A DNA stretch of 64,000 nucleotides from Sporosarcina highlanderae. GTDB taxonomy: Bacteria > Bacillota > Bacilli > Bacillales_A > Planococcaceae. The stretch spans positions 1 to 64,000 of the forward strand of contig NZ_JAROCC010000013.1 in assembly GCF_030433715.1 (NCBI RefSeq), written 5' to 3'. The position numbers were made by a program, and so were the translations under genes. This document shows positions 24,128-33,240 of the stretch, one piece after another (positions within the stretch are counted from its first letter, which is position 1; the number at the start of each line of letters is the position of its first letter). The notes beneath the pieces were generated by a model that worked only from the letters and a program-made list of their open reading frames with translations, was not told the DNA's origin and did no database searches.

Positions 24128-24757
24128 TTATATTCCAACTTCCCTCTTCAACTGTTCAAGAAAATCAAGCATAAAGACATGCCGCTCTTCCGCCAGCCTT
24201 GTCCCTTCCTCTGTAACCATGAGGTCTTTTAATAGTAAGAGCTTCTCATAAAAATGAGTGACGGAAGAAGTGTTTTTGGAACGGTATTCAGATTCGGACA
24301 TAGTTGTTCTCACTATTTCATCCGCATCATACAATTTTCTTCCCCTTGCACCACCAAAAGCGAAAGTCCTTGCAATCCCTATCGCACCGATTGCATCAAG
24401 GCGATCCGCATCCCTCAAAATCGCCCCTTCAATTGAAACGATCTCTTCCTCATTTCCTCCATTGAATGAAACACTCTTAATCGTTTCCAAGACACGAAAT
24501 GTCGTTTCATCATCAACACCTGATGATTGCAATAAATCAAGTGCCGTTATATGATTCACCATTTTATATTTTGGGTCATCAACATCATGAAGAAGAGCCG
24601 CAAGCCTTACAATCGCCATATTAGCTTCCGGCAAAGTCCCCGCAATCGCCTCTGCATTTCTCATTACTCGCAAAATATGATCAAAATCATGACTCGCATC
24701 AAACTGCTCATAAATCTCAATCACTTGCCCCGTACATTTTTCAATAATCTGTTCCAT
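24128..24757 (-). CDS. HD domain phosphohydrolase, 209 aa
   Basis: Metal-dependent HD-superfamily phosphohydrolase (YedJ/YpgQ-like). Metal ligands: His in DASHDFDHILRV (about residue 23), the HD pair in ALLHDVDDPKY (about 53-54) and the later Asp in ILRDADRLDAIGAIGIARTF (about 122), which is characteristic of the small stand-alone group. Probably acts on nucleotides or ppGpp-like compounds; substrate not determined. Monocistronic, with a weak GGTG ribosome binding site. Confidence 0.88.
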   Translation of the reverse strand: MEQIIEKCTGQVIEIYEQFDASHDFDHILRVMRNAEAIAGTLPEANMAIVRLAALLHDVDDPKYKMVNHITALDLLQSSGVDDETTFRVLETIKSVSFNGGNEEEIVSIEGAILRDADRLDAIGAIGIARTFAFGGARGRKLYDADEIVRTTMSESEYRSKNTSSVTHFYEKLLLLKDLMVTEEGTRLAEERHVFMLDFLEQLKREVGI

Positions 24758-24841
24758 CTAAGCACCAACTTTCTATATACTGAAAAGCTATGGTTTTCAT
24801 ATTATCTTGGTAAAAAGAACTTGTTATCTATTGGAATTTCC

Positions 24842-24971
24842 GTTGATTGAAGCGAAAGGCGGCGACTCCTGGGGGATAAGCGGGACAGGTGAGACCCCGC
24901 AGTGTCGCGTAGCGACCGAGGAGGCTCACCGCCCGCCCCCCGGAAAGCGTCCGCCTGTAGCGGAAATCAAC
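24842..24971. repeat. GC-rich intergenic repeat, family A, copy 2
   Basis: 130-bp element bounded by inverted ends GTTGATT / AATCAAC. Internal blocks AAGGCGGCGACTCCTGGGGG and GGAAAGCGTCCGCC are shared with copies at 15757 and 50659. It fills most of the 348-bp gap before the cold-shock gene; only the csp promoter follows. Reminiscent of GC-rich repeats seen across Bacillaceae intergenic regions. Confidence 0.88.
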
Positions 24972-25020
24972 AGTTCTACATAGCTTATTTAACACTCGTT
25001 AGAAAATTCAAACCATATCA

Positions 25021-25049
25021 TTGACGTATATTGTCGATTCATGTATAGT
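25021..25049 (+). promoter_or_regulatory. Promoter of the cold-shock gene
   Basis: TTGACG (25021-25026), 17-bp spacer, TATAGT (25044-25049). It gives a leader of about 50 nt before the ATG at 25106, shorter than the long leaders of classical cold-shock mRNAs. Confidence 0.75.
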
Positions 25050-25105
25050 AAATTCAACCATGTCAATAATGGGATAGACATTGAATTGCCGAGGGAGGAA
25101 TAAAC

Positions 25106-25309
25106 ATGTACCAAGGTAAAGTAAAATGGTTTAGTAACGAAAAAGGATATGGTTTTATCGAAACCGACAATGGCGAAGATGTATTTGTACACTACACTGG
25201 TATTATGTCAGATGGGTTCAAAACGTTGGATGAAGGCCAGACCGTCTCCTTCGAAATCATTGAAGGTAACCGTGGTCCCCAAGCGGCAAATGTCTTAAGT
25301 ATCAGCTAA
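25106..25309 (+). CDS. Cold-shock domain protein, 67 aa
   Basis: Single cold-shock domain (OB-fold) RNA chaperone. RNP-1 is KGYGFIE and RNP-2 is DVFVHY, after the usual [11 protein letters not shown] start; the end [11 protein letters not shown] is typical. Compared with CspB/CspD the sequence is somewhat divergent (HYTGIMSDG in place of HFSAIQ). Its position before ypeQ and ypeP matches B. subtilis cspD. GGGAGGAATAAAC precedes the ATG. Confidence 0.95.
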   Translation: MYQGKVKWFSNEKGYGFIETDNGEDVFVHYTGIMSDGFKTLDEGQTVSFEIIEGNRGPQAANVLSIS

Positions 25310-25331
25310 AATGAAAATTGAATGTAAATAT

Positions 25332-25366
25332 CCCGCCACAAGCTTTTGGCGGGGTATTATTTTGTC
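25332..25366 (+). terminator. Terminator of the cold-shock gene
   Basis: Seven-base-pair GC stem CCCGCCA / TGGCGGG with an 8-base loop, followed by TATTATTTTG. It overlaps the 3' end of the convergent zinc-finger gene. Confidence 0.8.
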
Positions 25367-25545
25367 AATTTATTCATTTCATTACCTAAAAATTGCAATT
25401 GCTCTCCTATTGTGCAGATTCGAATACAAAAATTATGGGCTCCGGTTTTGCCGATATCCTTCGCCTGTTGCCTTTTCACAAAACAACCTTCACAATACGT
25501 ATCAAGCACTTCATTTATTTCATTCATGATTGTTAATTTATCCAT
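25357..25545 (-). CDS. ypeQ: Small zinc-finger protein (zf-C2HCIx2C, YpeQ-like), 62 aa
   Basis: Short cytoplasmic protein with the motif C-x2-C (CEGC), then KRQ and HNFCIRIC, giving the C2-H-C-I-x2-C pattern of the small Bacillales zinc-finger family. GGGAGGTTATT stands before the ATG. The family's function is unknown. B. subtilis has the same neighbour set (cspD, ypeQ, ypeP), which supports it being a real gene even though it overlaps the csp terminator. Confidence 0.85.
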   Translation of the reverse strand: MDKLTIMNEINEVLDTYCEGCFVKRQQAKDIGKTGAHNFCIRICTIGEQLQFLGNEMNKLTK

Positions 25546-25625
25546 AATAACCTCCCGTGCCGGTCATTCATTCATTTTAATGTCCGTATCGTGAAATTGC
25601 AACTAAGTCTAAGGAGTGAATAAAT

Positions 25626-26021
25626 ATGATCGAGTTATACGTAGATGGCGCAAGTGCCGGTAATCCCGGAAAAAGTGGTATCGGAATTTACATCAAAGGA
25701 GAAGGAACACAAGTAAAGCTTTCAGAACCGATTGAGCCAACAAATAATCATACGGCTGAATTCATCGCACTCTTGCGCGGCATGGAAGAAGCGGCCAAAT
25801 TGACGACCGGAATCGTTTCAGCACGCTCGGATTCAAAAGCAGTCGTTTCCGCTGTTGAAAATGAATTCGTGAAAAACAAACTACATAAAGGGTTTTTGAA
25901 TGAAATCCTGTCGATTGCGAAAACATTCGAATTCTTCTTCATTAAATGGATCCCAGATACTGAAAACCGTGCAGCTGATGCACTCGCAAGGGAAGCAATC
26001 CATCAGCAAACCGATTCCTAA
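25626..26021 (+). CDS. ypeP: RNase HI-like protein YpeP, 131 aa
   Basis: Ribonuclease HI fold. The four catalytic acids are present: Asp7 (ELYVDGASAGNPG), Glu45 (NHTAEFIAL), Asp69 (ARSDSKAVV) and Asp118 (ENRAADALA). B. subtilis YpeP belongs to this group and has been reported to show no or weak RNase H activity; here the active-site residues are intact, so activity cannot be excluded. The start has AAGGAGTGAATAAAT upstream. Position next to csp and ypeQ is conserved. Confidence 0.88.
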   Translation: MIELYVDGASAGNPGKSGIGIYIKGEGTQVKLSEPIEPTNNHTAEFIALLRGMEEAAKLTTGIVSARSDSKAVVSAVENEFVKNKLHKGFLNEILSIAKTFEFFFIKWIPDTENRAADALAREAIHQQTDS

Positions 26022-26036
26022 CCCGATAAAAAATAG

Positions 26037-26061
26037 TTGCCGCCAAGAGGATTGGCGGCAA
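26037..26061 (-). terminator. Terminator of the phosphoesterase gene
   Basis: Perfect 10-bp stem TTGCCGCCAA / TTGGCGGCAA with a 5-base loop; the minus strand continues CTATTTTTTATC. No T-run on the plus strand. Confidence 0.85.
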
Positions 26062-26065
26062 ATGA

Positions 26066-26659
26066 TTATTCCGCTTTCATGAAAGTCACAGTATTATCGG
26101 TGCTGTCGTACAAAACCCATTCCCGATCATTGACAACCGCCCCAACATTGACAAGCGTCTGTCCATCGCTGATTTTTTTCGGGTGCTCAAACAGCACTTC
26201 TTCTTCTTTTCCATTATGCACGAACCCGGATTGATGGCTATGCCCATAGAACGTCAGCGGCTTCACTGTATCTGCCTTCAGTAAAGACCAAGGTTCCCCA
26301 CCCCATGTCCATTGATGTCCATGGATGACTTCCGCATTTCCAAGTTCCATTTTCTCCGGCATCTCGGATAACATTTTGAGCAGCGGGTCATTTGCTTCAG
26401 TAATCAGTAAGATACGCTCCTCCTGATTCCCTCTTACAGATGGAAAAGTAAGTAATTCCTTAAAGCCATCTGGCAGTAACATTACTTCAGACAGGCTGCT
26501 GTACTTATGTTCAGTGATATTACGTTTACTGATGGTACATTCAAACAAGTCACCCGTTCCGATTAAAACGGCATCAGGTGCTTGTTTATTTATATGGTTA
26601 AGCACTTTTTTCAAATCTTCTTTAGAGGAATGGATATCCCCGATAATCGCGTATTGCAT
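26066..26659 (-). CDS. Calcineurin-like metallophosphoesterase, 197 aa
   Basis: Two-metal phosphoesterase. Ligand motifs in order: GDIHSS (residues 7-12), GTGDLFE (about 34-40), VRGNQEE (about 75), IHGHQW (about 112) and YGHSH (about 137). The size is that of the YfcE/PrpE-like cytoplasmic group. Substrate unknown. It lies 19 bp downstream of the sulfurtransferase gene in the same direction and is probably cotranscribed. Confidence 0.9.
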   Translation of the reverse strand: MQYAIIGDIHSSKEDLKKVLNHINKQAPDAVLIGTGDLFECTISKRNITEHKYSSLSEVMLLPDGFKELLTFPSVRGNQEERILLITEANDPLLKMLSEMPEKMELGNAEVIHGHQWTWGGEPWSLLKADTVKPLTFYGHSHQSGFVHNGKEEEVLFEHPKKISDGQTLVNVGAVVNDREWVLYDSTDNTVTFMKAE

Positions 26660-26678
26660 CTGTGGTACCTCCGACCGT

Positions 26679-27500
26679 TCAACCTTTTTCTACTTCTATG
26701 GAATCTCTGGAAATCCAATCACTATAACTTCCAACATACAGTTTTACATGATCATATCCATTATGTTTCAGCATGGCGTATAACGGTGTAGCCGTAACCC
26801 CGCTGCCGCAATAGACGGTAATTTCGTCTTCCTGATTGACTACTTTTGAAAGTTGATCTTTCACGTCACTTCCCAAGTCATATGCTCCATCCTTCTTGAG
26901 TTGTTCCCAGTCGAAATTCAATGCCCCGGGAATATGCCCTGCAATCGGGTCAATCGGTTCCACTTCCCCGCGATACCTTTCCGCGGATCGCGCATCGACC
27001 AAGACATTACCAGTTTCCCCCGCCACTGTCTTTTCAACAAATTGGCGGGAAGCGAAAATGGATTCATTCCATTTTGGGACAACTTTCGAAGGCAAAGGCT
27101 TTGTGAATTCATCGGAAACTGCAACACCTAAGGTTTTTAACTGATCAAAACCTTCAATAGCTATAAATGAATTCTTAAATCCAGCATACTGAAGAATCCA
27201 CCATGCTCTTGTTGCAAAAGGTGCTCCACCATCATCATAGACCAGTATTAGATCTTCCAGTTCCAGTCCACTTTCCCTGAATAAAGACGTCAATTCTTCT
27301 TTATCTGGCAACGGATGTCTACCCGATTTCGATTTCAAATCGGATAGGTCTTTCCCAAGATCCCAATGGACTGCACCTTTAATATGCCCTTCTTCAAACT
27401 TCTTTCTCCCCAAATTTGCGTCTTGCAATGAAAACCTTGCATCAATCCATTTAACCCTTTCGACATTTACCTCATTGATCGATTTAAAAACTTCCCCCAT
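26679..27500 (-). CDS. Sulfurtransferase with two rhodanese domains (3-mercaptopyruvate type), 273 aa
   Basis: Two rhodanese domains: an inactive N-terminal one (WIDARF ... GHIKGAVHWDL ... VYDDGGAPFATRAWW) and an active C-terminal one with the loop Cys231-Gly-Ser-Gly-Val-Thr-Ala. CGSGVTA is typical of 3-mercaptopyruvate sulfurtransferases, while thiosulfate enzymes have CRxGx. The ATG at 27500 is nine bases after AAGGGGG; the ATG nine bases earlier abuts that site. It is followed by the phosphoesterase. Confidence 0.92.
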   Translation of the reverse strand: MGEVFKSINEVNVERVKWIDARFSLQDANLGRKKFEEGHIKGAVHWDLGKDLSDLKSKSGRHPLPDKEELTSLFRESGLELEDLILVYDDGGAPFATRAWWILQYAGFKNSFIAIEGFDQLKTLGVAVSDEFTKPLPSKVVPKWNESIFASRQFVEKTVAGETGNVLVDARSAERYRGEVEPIDPIAGHIPGALNFDWEQLKKDGAYDLGSDVKDQLSKVVNQEDEITVYCGSGVTATPLYAMLKHNGYDHVKLYVGSYSDWISRDSIEVEKG

Positions 27501-27514
27501 CTTAAACATCCCCC

Positions 27515-30500
27515 TTAACGAATTTTTTCATAAACGGTACGCCACTCCTCTAACTGTTCCGTGTCTTGCAGTAATGAACGCTCCGATTCGATTTGCTGAA
27601 TACTTTGTGTCAATAAATGAAGTCGTAAACCTTCTGCTTCGGCTTCTATCCATTGATCGGCCCAAAGTTCAAGACGTTCTTTTTCTTTCCCTAAATAGAC
27701 GGAAGCATCCTGCTTCAAGCGCTCTTCAAGCTGATCCCTCAGAACCAACCGGTCTCCTCTTTCGAAAAATGATTTTTGGTTTTTAAATAAACGGTTAACA
27801 TCTTTATAAACTGATGGATTCTCAAAAGGTGTTGCGAATGAAAGCATCTCTTTATCTTCCGTTTCATACGGTGACGGTGAAATGGAGGCATCTTTTTCAC
27901 CAAGGAACCGAATTTCGGCACGCTGACGCTCTTTCAATTGTTTATTCATAAAGTTAAGCATGCGTAAATTGGTGACCTTCAATTCTTGTGTCAGATCAAA
28001 ACCGACCATTTGCACGGTTTCAGCAAGCGACATGGACAATGCTTTTTCGGCTGGGTAGTTCGCAAAAGTCGAGGGACTGTAGCCCTCTTTGAAAAAGTCG
28101 CCGAAACGCAAGAATACACGTTGTAAAATATAGTAAACCAATTCATTCAACTCATTACTTGAAGCTTTGCGGATCACTTGTGCAAAGCCATTTGAAAAAT
28201 GTGCTCGGATATCTTGCTCAAAGCGGTCCAGCTCAAGCATGCGCTCCGCTTTACGGGACCGGTTCAATTCCGTTCTTTCGATCAAAGTCGCAAGACGATT
28301 AACCGTTTTTTCAACCTCTTCTTCTAACGCCTGGACAGCGAGTCCCTTTAAATCATCCTTCAAGAAGTGTTCAAAATGGTTTTCAAATTCATGCATGGAA
28401 GGTTCATTTTGCCCAGCAAGTTTTGCCTCCAGTGCTTGCAAACTAGAAATTCCATGAACGCGTGGATGACGGATACCGAATGTCGTTAACTCTTGTTCAA
28501 CAAATGATTTGACGGCTTCAGCTTCCTCATCATTCGAGGCTAAATCGATTGCATTGACGACAAAGAACATCTTATCCAATTCGAAAGCGTCTTTTACTCG
28601 TCCAAGTTGGATCAGGAATTCACGATCCGCTCTTGCAAAGGCGTGATTGTAGTAGGTAATGAAAAGAATCGCGTCCGCGTTTCTTATATAATCGAAAGCG
28701 ACATCCGTATGCCGGGCATTTATCGAATCAGCCCCCGGTGTGTCAACAAGGGTGATGCCTTGCCTTGTCAATGCACAATCGATAAAGAGGTCAATTGAGT
28801 CAACGAAACAGCTACGCTCCTCTTCTGCAACAAATCGTGTGAATTCACTTTCTTCAACATTTATAGTCGTTCCAAGCTTTTCCATGTGAACGGGATAACC
28901 CTTTGAAAATGCCCTAATGAATGTTTTATGGATATGCAGGCTTTCATCCTCCAATTCCCGTTTCAGAACTTCACCGGATTTCTTAAATGCTTCTTCAAGT
29001 GTCGTTATTGGTACACCTAACTTTTCAAATGAAAATGCAACATCTTCCGTCATCTGATTGACTGATTTCAAATGAACATCCGCAGTGCGATCCTTTTTCC
29101 CTATGGATAACGGACGGATCCTATTGATGGCAGCTGTTGTCGGGTTTGGAGAGACAGGTAAAATGCGGTCACCGATCAAAGCATTGGAAAATGAAGATTT
29201 CCCAGCACTAAACGCACCGAATAAAGCTACTGTAAATTCCTGTTGGGAAAGACGGTCAGCCTTGTTTCGCAAATAACTTGCTGTTTCCAAAAAGCCTGGA
29301 ATGTCATTCACTGCTTCCGCTATATGTAAAGCTTGGTCAATGACCTGACTCGCTTCAGTTCTCTCAGATTTCACTTCTTCTATTTGTTCCTCGGGCTTTG
29401 ACTCAGAAATCACTTCATTTTCCCCTACAGTAAGCTGCTCAGGGTCAATTGTTTTAATTTCTGATTTCTTTTCCCATTCATGAAGGAGTTGACGGCTTTT
29501 CTCCTCCAAGCTTGGCGATGGCGTTATAACGCTTGTATTAAAAGTGGATAATTTTTCGTTTATCTCTTCTACCTGTGAGATAGCTGCAAGCTTTTGCTCA
29601 AGTGAATGAATCGTTGATAATAATGATTCTGATTGTTCATTCCCAATGGATTCAGCGATGGCAGACATCTCTTTTTTCCACTCATCTGTCTTTTTTCGGA
29701 TGATATGTTGGATGGACGATTTCATCTGTTCCGCCATATTCAATACGGTATCACCCGTCATTACGTCAGATACATTCAGCTGGGCATCAATTTCATCAAA
29801 TGGAACAGTCAAATCCATTTCGTCAATTTCAATCGACCGCTCATCGGTCATAAAACCAGCATCTTTCAACACTTTTTTCATTAAAGCCTTCATATGCACT
29901 TCGATTTGCGTATGTATTAGTTTTGATAAATTGGCCGTAAGGGCATTCCTTCTATTTTCCTTTTCTTCTGCCGTCTTTTTAGCTCCGAATAGAAAACCAA
30001 CCTTGAATCTTGGAGATTTTGATTCTAAATATTCTTTTAGCAATTCCCGCGTTTCAAAAGGACTAACGGAAGCGTTTCGTAATAATTCGTTTCGTTCCCT
30101 TTCAAATACTGCATAAAACTCATCACCTGTCAGAAGGGCTGCCCGCTTTTTCAACTCTTTCACTTCAGTTAAAATTTCTCCGTGTTGAGACCATTCTTCA
30201 TCTGAAACCATTTCGGCATAAGCCTGTTTGTGTTCTTCTTTATCGGATTCAAGATAATTTAAATGCTCTTCATTCAACTTCAGTAAAGATAGTTCCGCAT
30301 TTTTCAAAAAATGCTTTTTCCAGTTTTCCATTGAGCCTTCCACAATACGTTTCACTTTTTCAAAATCATTATGTGGAAGGTCTTTATCCCTTAGAGACGT
30401 GTAAAAAATCCCTTTAGGCTCAACTCCCCATAGAGTGAAGGAATCTTCAACGGACTTTTTGAAGTCCTCGAATGGCAACTCGCTCTCTCGATGTTTGTCG

Positions 30501-31096
30501 ATTTGGTTAATGATCAAATAGACATTGGGGTTATAGCGCAATAGTTCTTTTGTGAATTTGAAATTAAGTTCTGATTGGACATGATTATAGTCCATCGTGT
30601 AAAAAACGAGATCCGCCAGATGTAGGGCTGATTCAGTAGAAAGCCGGTGTGCATCATCTGTTGAATCGACGCCTGGTGTATCCATAACTGTTATTGCTTC
30701 AGGTAATTTGGATGCAGGATGACCGATTTCAACAAGCGCAATTTCTGCACCATCTTTGCTGAAAGATTTGATCGCCGACGGAAAGCCATGACCCTCGTAT
30801 TTAAACATCGTCCCATCTGTTTTATGAATGATTGCATATTCACTATCTGTTTTTTTCACTTTAACAATATTGGCACTCGTCGGTATTGGACTGGATGGCA
30901 ATAAATCATCACCAGTCAGTGCATTGATCATTGACGATTTACCTGCTGAAAAATGTCCAGCAAAGCCGATGACAAATTCCTCATCGATTAACTTTCGTGC
31001 CAACGACGCTGCTTTCTTCACACGGTCCTCATCATGATTATCTTTAAATAATTGTCCGTAAACTGCTACTTGGTGTAAAACATCATTTTGAGACAT
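27515..31096 (-). CDS. dynA: Double dynamin-like GTPase DynA, 1193 aa
   Basis: Bacterial dynamin (B. subtilis YpbR/DynA), which tethers and fuses membranes and protects against membrane damage and phage. Two complete dynamin modules are fused head to tail. The first P-loop is GHFSAGKSS (residues 47-55) with DTPGVDST and NQIDKH. The second is GAFSAGKSS near residue 628 with DTPGADS and VNAIDLAS. Helical stalk regions follow each. The ATG at 31096 has AAGGAAAG upstream; an in-frame ATG at 31159 lacks a site. Its stop is 14 bp before the sulfurtransferase start, suggesting one transcript. Confidence 0.95.
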   Translation of the reverse strand: MSQNDVLHQVAVYGQLFKDNHDEDRVKKAASLARKLIDEEFVIGFAGHFSAGKSSMINALTGDDLLPSSPIPTSANIVKVKKTDSEYAIIHKTDGTMFKYEGHGFPSAIKSFSKDGAEIALVEIGHPASKLPEAITVMDTPGVDSTDDAHRLSTESALHLADLVFYTMDYNHVQSELNFKFTKELLRYNPNVYLIINQIDKHRESELPFEDFKKSVEDSFTLWGVEPKGIFYTSLRDKDLPHNDFEKVKRIVEGSMENWKKHFLKNAELSLLKLNEEHLNYLESDKEEHKQAYAEMVSDEEWSQHGEILTEVKELKKRAALLTGDEFYAVFERERNELLRNASVSPFETRELLKEYLESKSPRFKVGFLFGAKKTAEEKENRRNALTANLSKLIHTQIEVHMKALMKKVLKDAGFMTDERSIEIDEMDLTVPFDEIDAQLNVSDVMTGDTVLNMAEQMKSSIQHIIRKKTDEWKKEMSAIAESIGNEQSESLLSTIHSLEQKLAAISQVEEINEKLSTFNTSVITPSPSLEEKSRQLLHEWEKKSEIKTIDPEQLTVGENEVISESKPEEQIEEVKSERTEASQVIDQALHIAEAVNDIPGFLETASYLRNKADRLSQQEFTVALFGAFSAGKSSFSNALIGDRILPVSPNPTTAAINRIRPLSIGKKDRTADVHLKSVNQMTEDVAFSFEKLGVPITTLEEAFKKSGEVLKRELEDESLHIHKTFIRAFSKGYPVHMEKLGTTINVEESEFTRFVAEEERSCFVDSIDLFIDCALTRQGITLVDTPGADSINARHTDVAFDYIRNADAILFITYYNHAFARADREFLIQLGRVKDAFELDKMFFVVNAIDLASNDEEAEAVKSFVEQELTTFGIRHPRVHGISSLQALEAKLAGQNEPSMHEFENHFEHFLKDDLKGLAVQALEEEVEKTVNRLATLIERTELNRSRKAERMLELDRFEQDIRAHFSNGFAQVIRKASSNELNELVYYILQRVFLRFGDFFKEGYSPSTFANYPAEKALSMSLAETVQMVGFDLTQELKVTNLRMLNFMNKQLKERQRAEIRFLGEKDASISPSPYETEDKEMLSFATPFENPSVYKDVNRLFKNQKSFFERGDRLVLRDQLEERLKQDASVYLGKEKERLELWADQWIEAEAEGLRLHLLTQSIQQIESERSLLQDTEQLEEWRTVYEKIR

Positions 31097-31215
31097 TGGA
31101 TTCTTTCCTTCCCTAATTTCTGCTTCTATCATATCATCTTTTCCAAATGAAATGACCAATAAGAAAGTTGTGAAACATATATATTCTATTGGCTATCACT
31201 ATTTTCGCATAAGAA

Positions 31216-31255
31216 AAGCTGTCTCCAATGGGATTCTCCCAAATAAAGACAGCTT
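31216..31255 (-). terminator. Terminator of ypvA
   Basis: Nine-base-pair stem AAGCTGTCT / AGACAGCTT with a 22-base loop that can pair further (GGGA/TCCC), followed on the minus strand by TTCTTA. Confidence 0.7.
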
Positions 31256-31261
31256 GATTCA

Positions 31262-33175
31262 TTATTTATTGATAGGTGATTGGATTTCAACTGGGAAAAT
31301 ACCCGAAATTTCGTTCTTCATCTCCCTATCTTGGCCTTCAAGTGGAATATGGATTGTACCATAGTCATCACTTGTTCGGATGAGTCTCCCCGCACCTTGT
31401 CGTAATCTTAACAACATGAACGGAAGGTCGACCTCTTTGAAAGGATTTTCTGCATGCTTTCTTCGTGCGTCAAACAAAGGATCTTGAGGTGGAAATGGCA
31501 AATCGTAAATGATGACACGAGTTAAGGCATCATTCGGAACATCCAGCCCCTCCCATAAATGATACGAGCAAAGAACCGATATTTCTTTCTGTTGGAAGTC
31601 ACGGATCATTGAAGATAATTCCCGTTCCCCTTCAAAAGCAATTTCCTTATGCCCTTCGCCCAACTTCTCTTTGAATTCCTTCATTGATTGTTCTGATTTG
31701 AACAGCATGAGTGTTTGCTGCTTCTCTTGCAATAGGTCAAGGACATAATCTGCCTTTTCTCCTTCCTCAAGATCTGCAACAAATACGTCCATCACTTCTT
31801 CATAATCAAAAGGAGACTCAACAGAAAACGATAGGAAATCATCGATTCCGAGACTATCCAGCAAATACGTAAAATCCTGGCCGACTGATAGAGTTGCGGA
31901 TGAAAAGACAATCGGAAGGTTTGAAGAAAATAGTTTTTCCTTTAAAATATCCGTAACAAGTCGCGGCATAATGATAAGCGTCATTTCCCCTTCGGCCTCT
32001 TCAACCCAATCGACCGCATCGTTTTCGGAAGTGAATAATTCCATCGAGAAAATATATTGTTCCAAGTATTCCTCAACCATTGTCAAATCGTATTCAGGAA
32101 TAATATAAAGTTCTCCTTCAAATACAAACTCTTCCAATAATGCAGTAGATACTGCAATGGCCTCTCTACCTACTGAAAGGAGTTCATCGATCTTTTTAAT
32201 CGCTTTCCGTTCTGTAGTATTTCCAATAGAATTCGCTCGAAGTAGAAGGAAAAAGTGCTCATGTAAGTCGATCAATTGTTCCATCAACCGCAATGTCTCT
32301 TCCCGAACTCCATCAACCATTATGCGCTCTAACAAATTAAGCAATGTATTATTTTGCACTTCATATGTGAGAGCACGTTGAGCTGAATATTCAAGAAGAT
32401 GGCCTTCATCGAAAACAATCATTGATACATCAGGTAACAATGGCAATTGCCCTTGTCGTTTTCTTGAATCTTTCGTCCAAATGTGCTCCATATAGAAATC
32501 ATGTGAACAAATGATCACATCTGCTGCCTCACGATAATGATTTCGGTGGATTGTCTGACCGCATCTATTCCGGATATCGCAAGCAGCACATTGTTGGATT
32601 GGATGGAAATTTATTGTTTTCCATTGATCATCGTTGATGTCAGGATAATCGGATCGTTCCCCATATGGAGAAATAGACTGCATGGATAGGTTTCCCCGAA
32701 CAAAGTCCGGTAGACTACTTTGTACGTTTTCAGCGAACTCTTCTGTAGTACCATCTACCGTTTCATCCAAACGTTTGAGGCATAAATATTGATCTCTCGC
32801 TTTTGCAAGGCGGACATCGATATCGATTTGAAGGGCATCACTAATTTTTCGAATATCGCCTTCTTCTTTAACAAGCTGGTCTATAAGCGTTTCATCTGCA
32901 CAGGAGATGAGGGCTGGTTTTCCTGTATACCTCGCATAGGCAATGGCTGGCAGTAAATAGGCAATTGTTTTTCCAGTTCCGACACCAGCTTCAGCAAGGA
33001 GGACTTTCTTCTCTTTTAGCGCTTGTTCAATTTGGAATGCCATATAGATCTGTTCATCCCTGCATTCAAATCCTTTTTCAGTCAGATCGTCGTATAACGT
33101 ATCACCAATCCAGTCATTCAAGGATTCGTAGAATGATTTCTCTTTTGACAATGAAAATGGCATTTTTCGTTTCAT
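31262..33175 (-). CDS. ypvA: DinG/XPD-family ATP-dependent helicase YpvA, 637 aa
   Basis: Superfamily 2 DNA helicase of the DinG/XPD class. Walker A is AGVGTGKTIAYLLP (near residue 65) and the DEAH-type box is VFDEGHLLE (near 255). Four Cys between them (QYLCLK and QQCAACDIRNRC) are spaced as in the Fe-S cluster domain of XPD-like 5'-3' helicases. The C-terminal motif LRLRQGAGRLIRT is the QxxGRxxR motif VI. Expected to unwind forked or R-loop DNA. Paired in tandem with ypsC as in B. subtilis. Confidence 0.93.
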   Translation of the reverse strand: MKRKMPFSLSKEKSFYESLNDWIGDTLYDDLTEKGFECRDEQIYMAFQIEQALKEKKVLLAEAGVGTGKTIAYLLPAIAYARYTGKPALISCADETLIDQLVKEEGDIRKISDALQIDIDVRLAKARDQYLCLKRLDETVDGTTEEFAENVQSSLPDFVRGNLSMQSISPYGERSDYPDINDDQWKTINFHPIQQCAACDIRNRCGQTIHRNHYREAADVIICSHDFYMEHIWTKDSRKRQGQLPLLPDVSMIVFDEGHLLEYSAQRALTYEVQNNTLLNLLERIMVDGVREETLRLMEQLIDLHEHFFLLLRANSIGNTTERKAIKKIDELLSVGREAIAVSTALLEEFVFEGELYIIPEYDLTMVEEYLEQYIFSMELFTSENDAVDWVEEAEGEMTLIIMPRLVTDILKEKLFSSNLPIVFSSATLSVGQDFTYLLDSLGIDDFLSFSVESPFDYEEVMDVFVADLEEGEKADYVLDLLQEKQQTLMLFKSEQSMKEFKEKLGEGHKEIAFEGERELSSMIRDFQQKEISVLCSYHLWEGLDVPNDALTRVIIYDLPFPPQDPLFDARRKHAENPFKEVDLPFMLLRLRQGAGRLIRTSDDYGTIHIPLEGQDREMKNEISGIFPVEIQSPINK

Positions 33176-33204
33176 CTGCGCTTCCCCTTTCCTTTACACA
33201 TGGA

Positions 33205-33231
33205 AACGGAAGAGGGCTGGCCTCTTCCGTT
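33205..33231. terminator. Hairpin between ypsC and ypvA
   Basis: Eleven-base-pair stem AACGGAAGAGG / CCTCTTCCGTT just after the ypsC stop. The following T-run is weak, so it may attenuate or protect the 3' end rather than fully terminate. Confidence 0.55.
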
Positions 33232-33240
33232 AACTATAAC

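Noticed and set aside
27739-27921. Small ORF inside dynA in another frame
   Set aside because: Entirely contained in the well-supported dynamin gene and without family features.
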